Source: Dillenia suffruticosa
Taxonomy: Eukaryota; Streptophyta; Magnoliopsida; Dilleniales; Dilleniaceae
Length of the DNA: 64,000 nucleotides
Direction of reading: 5' to 3'
Assembly (NCBI GenBank): GCA_033439265.1
Contig: JAVTVX010000001.1
Location: 1,753,501-1,817,500 of the forward strand
In this document: positions 61,053-64,000 of the stretch, one piece after another
Layout of the letters: each line of letters starts with the position of its first letter
Numbering within the stretch: position 1 is the first letter of the stretch
Program-made: the position numbers and the translations under genes
The notes under the pieces: generated by a model
Told to the model about the DNA's origin: nothing
The model's input: the letters and a program-made list of their open reading frames with translations, nothing else
Database searches by the model: none

Positions 61053-62273
61053 CACTACTAGAAAACACGGCTTCAACGACGGATATTTCCGTCGCTGAAA
61101 GTAAAAAATAAGTCGCCAAAGAGTATTAGCGACGAATTTTTTCCGTCGCTAAATCTGTCACTGAAAACCACATCGCTTGATTATCAGCGACGGAATTTTT
61201 CCGTATTTAATCCATCGCTGCTAATAGAAAATCTATAAAAATATCAAGATTAATGATGGAAATAATTCATCGTTAAAATTTTCGTCACTAAACTGTTGCT
61301 AATAGCAAACTATGCGACAGAAATTTTTCATTGCTGATTCTTGGCTCTAGGTAGTGCACGCACAAATCCGGACCCGCACTCACACCCCGCACGCACCCCG
61401 CATGCTACATTCTTTTTTTTTTGCGAAAATTGCCTTCTCCCAGAATCGAACCCAAGCATAGGCGCCGATGTTTGGGTGTGACAACCACTAAACCATAATA
61501 CTTTTTGTGAAGTATTTTTATTTTTTTATTATTATCTAACTCTCACTTTTTTATAATATTTATCTTACTCTCACATAATAAAATAAAAAAATAAAAAAAT
61601 AGAATAAAGAAAAGAATTATAAAATAATAAAAGAAAGAAAAAATAAAATAACAAAATGAGCTATCAGCGACGAATTAGCGACAGAAAATTCAATTATTGA
61701 TAGTTCCTTTTTTTTAAAACTTTTTTTACATTTGAATATTATTAGTGACGGATTAGTAACGGATTTTTTTACAACGGAAAAAGTCTGTCGCTAATCCATC
61801 ACTGATAGTTTTTTTTATTTTTTTTACCTTTGAATATTATTAGCGATGGATTTTTTTGCGAAAGAAAAAATCCGTCGCTGATAGTTCCTTTTTTATTTTT
61901 TTACCTTTGAATATTATTAGCGATGGATTAGCGACTGATTTGTTTGTGACAGATTTTTTTCCTCGCTGATCCGTCGCCGATACTTTTACATTTTTTTTAA
62001 CATCAGCGACGGATTAGTGCCAGAAAAAATCCATCACTAACAAATCCGTCGCTAATCCATCGTTGATAGTTTTTCTTTATCTTTTTTTTATTATTTTTTT
62101 TCTTCGACCCCTATTAGCAATAGATTAGTGAGGAATTTTTTACCGACAGAAAAAATCCATCACTAATTTGTCAGTAATTCGTCTCTCGTTAATCCGTCAA
62201 ATCCGTCCCTATTTACGATGGATTTTTTTTTCATCGGTAATTTCTATCATTGAAGCCGTGTTTTCTAGTAGTA
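61053..62273. mobile_element. non-autonomous CACTA-like element with tRNA-like insert
   Basis: Terminal repeats CACTACTAGAAAACACGG...TTCAA (left) and its inverse at 62250-62273; the last right base is A instead of G. Flanking triplets AAC/AAT. The arms are filled with TCCGTCGCTAAT-type repeats in both orientations, as in the subterminal region of CACTA elements. No transposase. The centre (about 61360-61500) holds a minus-strand tRNA-like segment: A-box TGGTTTAGTGG (61485-61495) and B-box GGTTCGATTCT (61442-61452). Confidence 0.75.
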
Positions 62274-62275
62274 AA

Positions 62276-62290
62276 TGTAATACCCAAATA

Positions 62291-62322
<32 letters not shown>

Positions 62323-62360
62323 AAGAGGAAAATTAAAATTAGGGCTTTAAGCCCTAATTT

Positions 62361-62399
<39 letters not shown>

Positions 62400-64000
62400 C
62401 CTCTCTTCTCTCCCTCTCTCTTTCCCTTTCTCTTTCCCGATCTCCCCGCCGCCGTGTCTCTTCCCCTCCCGCTGCCGCCGCTGCTAGCACCGCCGGTCAC
62501 CACCATCGCCACCGCACCCAGCCGCCGCAGCTCCTCCCTTCCGCGAGTGAGCCGCTGCAGCTCCTCCCTGCACGAGCTGCCCAGTGCGAACGCGCGAGCT
62601 AGCGCGCGATCTCCCTCGCGCGAGCGCCAGCGACCCCAGCGTGACCCCAGCGCCAGCAGCGCGAGCAGCGCGAGCAGCGCGAGCAGCGCGAGCAGCGCGA
62701 GCAGCGTGAGCCAGCGCGCGAGCCAGCGCGAGCCCAGCGCTAGCCCAGCGCGCGAGCCCAGCGCCGCCCTGCGCCAGCCCTGCGCCAGCCCAACGCCAGC
62801 CCAGCGCCAGCCCAGCACGAGCCCAGCGCGAGCCCAGCGCGAACAGCGCTCGATCAGCACACGAGCAGCGCGCGACACCCAGCGCGCGACCCCTAGCGCG
62901 CCTCTGCACGCTCCTGCACGAGCACCAGCGCGCCCTTGTGCGCCTCTGCACGAGCCCCTGCGTGCCTCCAGCATGCCCCAGCACGAGCACAGCGCGCTCC
63001 AGCGCGCCATCCACTGCTCGAGCGCGCCCCAGCACGAGAGCGAGCGCTCCAACGCGCGACCCACTGCGCGAGCACTCGATCCAGCTCGCGAGCGCGACCC
63101 TAGCCACTGCGGCCCAGTCCAGGCCCGCAGGCCCACCAGGCCCGCCAGGCCCACCAGCCCACCAGCCCGCGACGGCCCATGACAGTCCGTGAGCCTCTGC
63201 GAAGGTAAATGACTCAAAGTTTCGATTTTCGCACTTGGATTTTGAAATTCTTGAGTAATTGGACTTAAATTGTTCGCAATTGTTTCAAATTTGGAAACAT
63301 TCAGATTTTAGACCAAACCAACGGGCGAACGAAAGCTAGACCCGAGATCCGAGAAACCCTAGGTGAGAGAAACGAAATCTCTTCAACCTTTGGATAAACT
63401 TTGTCAAATTATGTAGTATTAGTTGGTTTTAGATTCGAATTAAGATTGATTTTGATTTTGTTATTTACTTATAAATAGAATGAAATTGATGACATTGGAA
63501 TATGTTTATAAATTGAGGAATTTAGGGTTTGTACAAATTTAAGGAAATTGATAAACCCTGACAATAGTCGAAATTTGATGAAAATCGTGATGATTGATTA
63601 GGTTGGCTATTTTGGTGATTCGATTGAGGGGAGCATTGCTTTACGTATTGTGGTTTTATTGGGGAGTGCGCTATCCTCCCCAAAACTGTGAGTGAGATTT
63701 ATTTCAATGCTTTTGTTTAATATGTAAATCCTGTTTTACAACATTTTGATAATGAGCATGATTTGTCGTATGTTGGAAATGTTTTGACCGGTTTTAAAAT
63801 TGACTTTTGTGAACCGATGGAGTGTCCAAAAACTGTATTGAATTATGAAATTATGCATCCATGTGGTTGAAATGTATAATGTGTCATTTTATACTCTATG
63901 TTGCATCGGTTTATGAACCTGACTTTGGCACAATTTGATATGATATTGATTTTGGGCCTTGAGGGCTTTGATATGTATTGTTCCGTAGCTACGAAGGACA
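62276..64000 (+). mobile_element. Gypsy-type LTR, third copy, cut by window end
   Basis: Starts TGTAATACCCAAATA directly beside the CACTA-like element and follows 26739-28226 closely to the last base: AGGGCTTTAAGCCC, (CT)n at 62363-62395, a GC-rich CGAGC block, GAAGGTAAATGACTC, and TTCCGTAGCTACGAAGGACA at the window edge. The GC-rich block has a 9-bp array (AGCGCGAGC, about 62652-62708). Open frames of up to 287 codons on either strand here are low-complexity and not genes. Confidence 0.85.

Noticed and set aside
61430-61500. Possible functional tRNA gene
   Set aside because: A and B boxes are present but the acceptor and anticodon stems do not form a cloverleaf; it is a tRNA-derived segment.
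62354-63217. Long open frames (up to 287 codons) on both strands
   Set aside because: They translate a CGAGC/GCGC-rich LTR leader into low-complexity Ala/Ser/Arg; the same block occurs in solo LTRs.

Overview
The window is nuclear DNA of a flowering plant, most likely a eudicot. Split genes with GT-AG introns, MIR169-like hairpins, PIP-type signalling peptides, an ent-kaurene synthase relic, plant-type Copia and Gypsy LTRs, a Mutator-like (MULE) element with a plant mobile domain gene, CACTA-like elements and tRNA-derived SINEs all point that way. Nothing bacterial or organellar is seen. Intergenic DNA is AT-rich and full of (AT)n and (GA/CT)n tracts.

Region by region. 0.5-0.7 kb: a small secreted Cys-rich peptide gene. 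2.2-10.9 kb (minus): the RNA polymerase subunit gene RPB8/NRPB8 in four exons; its first intron holds a 7.0-kb Copia element (3622-10642) with near-identical LTRs but a dead interior. 11.2-16.2 kb (plus): an FKBP16-3-like chloroplast immunophilin gene in seven exons, with two frame shifts and no acceptor for the last exon. It shares a 286-bp divergent promoter with RPB8. 17.3-17.9 kb (minus): a single-exon conserved plant protein. 18.3-22.4 kb (plus): a three-exon short PPR protein of the THA8-like type. Introns of the FKBP and PPR genes carry three antisense MIR169-like hairpins inside a duplicated block. 23.5-24.8 kb (minus): unassigned exons and a broken RabGAP/TBC fragment.

25.6-30.6 kb: two nested Gypsy-type solo LTRs with target duplications. 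33.3-35.2 kb: two tandem PIP precursor genes. 35.8-36.8 kb: a repeat with tRNA-like Pol III boxes and GCGACGAA-type arrays. 37.6-38.5 kb: an ent-kaurene synthase relic beside a decayed Copia element (38591-43134). 44.6-46.4 kb: a decayed pararetrovirus-like relic. 46.5-48.0 kb: a CACTA-like element and SINEs.

48975-56955: an 8-kb MULE with a 10-bp target duplication, an intact 848-aa transposase and a plant mobile domain gene with a single nonsense codon; its ends are arrays of GC-rich hairpins. 58.2-60.3 kb: a probable SIRE-type solo LTR. 61053-62273: a non-autonomous CACTA-like element containing a tRNA-like segment. 62276-64000: a third copy of the Gypsy LTR, cut by the window end.

The left 25 kb is a small gene-dense island and the rest is mostly transposable elements. 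The strongest leads are the intronic antisense MIR169 block with an inverted CCAAT pair upstream, the MULE with its hairpin arrays, the tRNA-like boxes inside DNA transposons, and single-base deletions in conserved exons that may be either decay or assembly errors.
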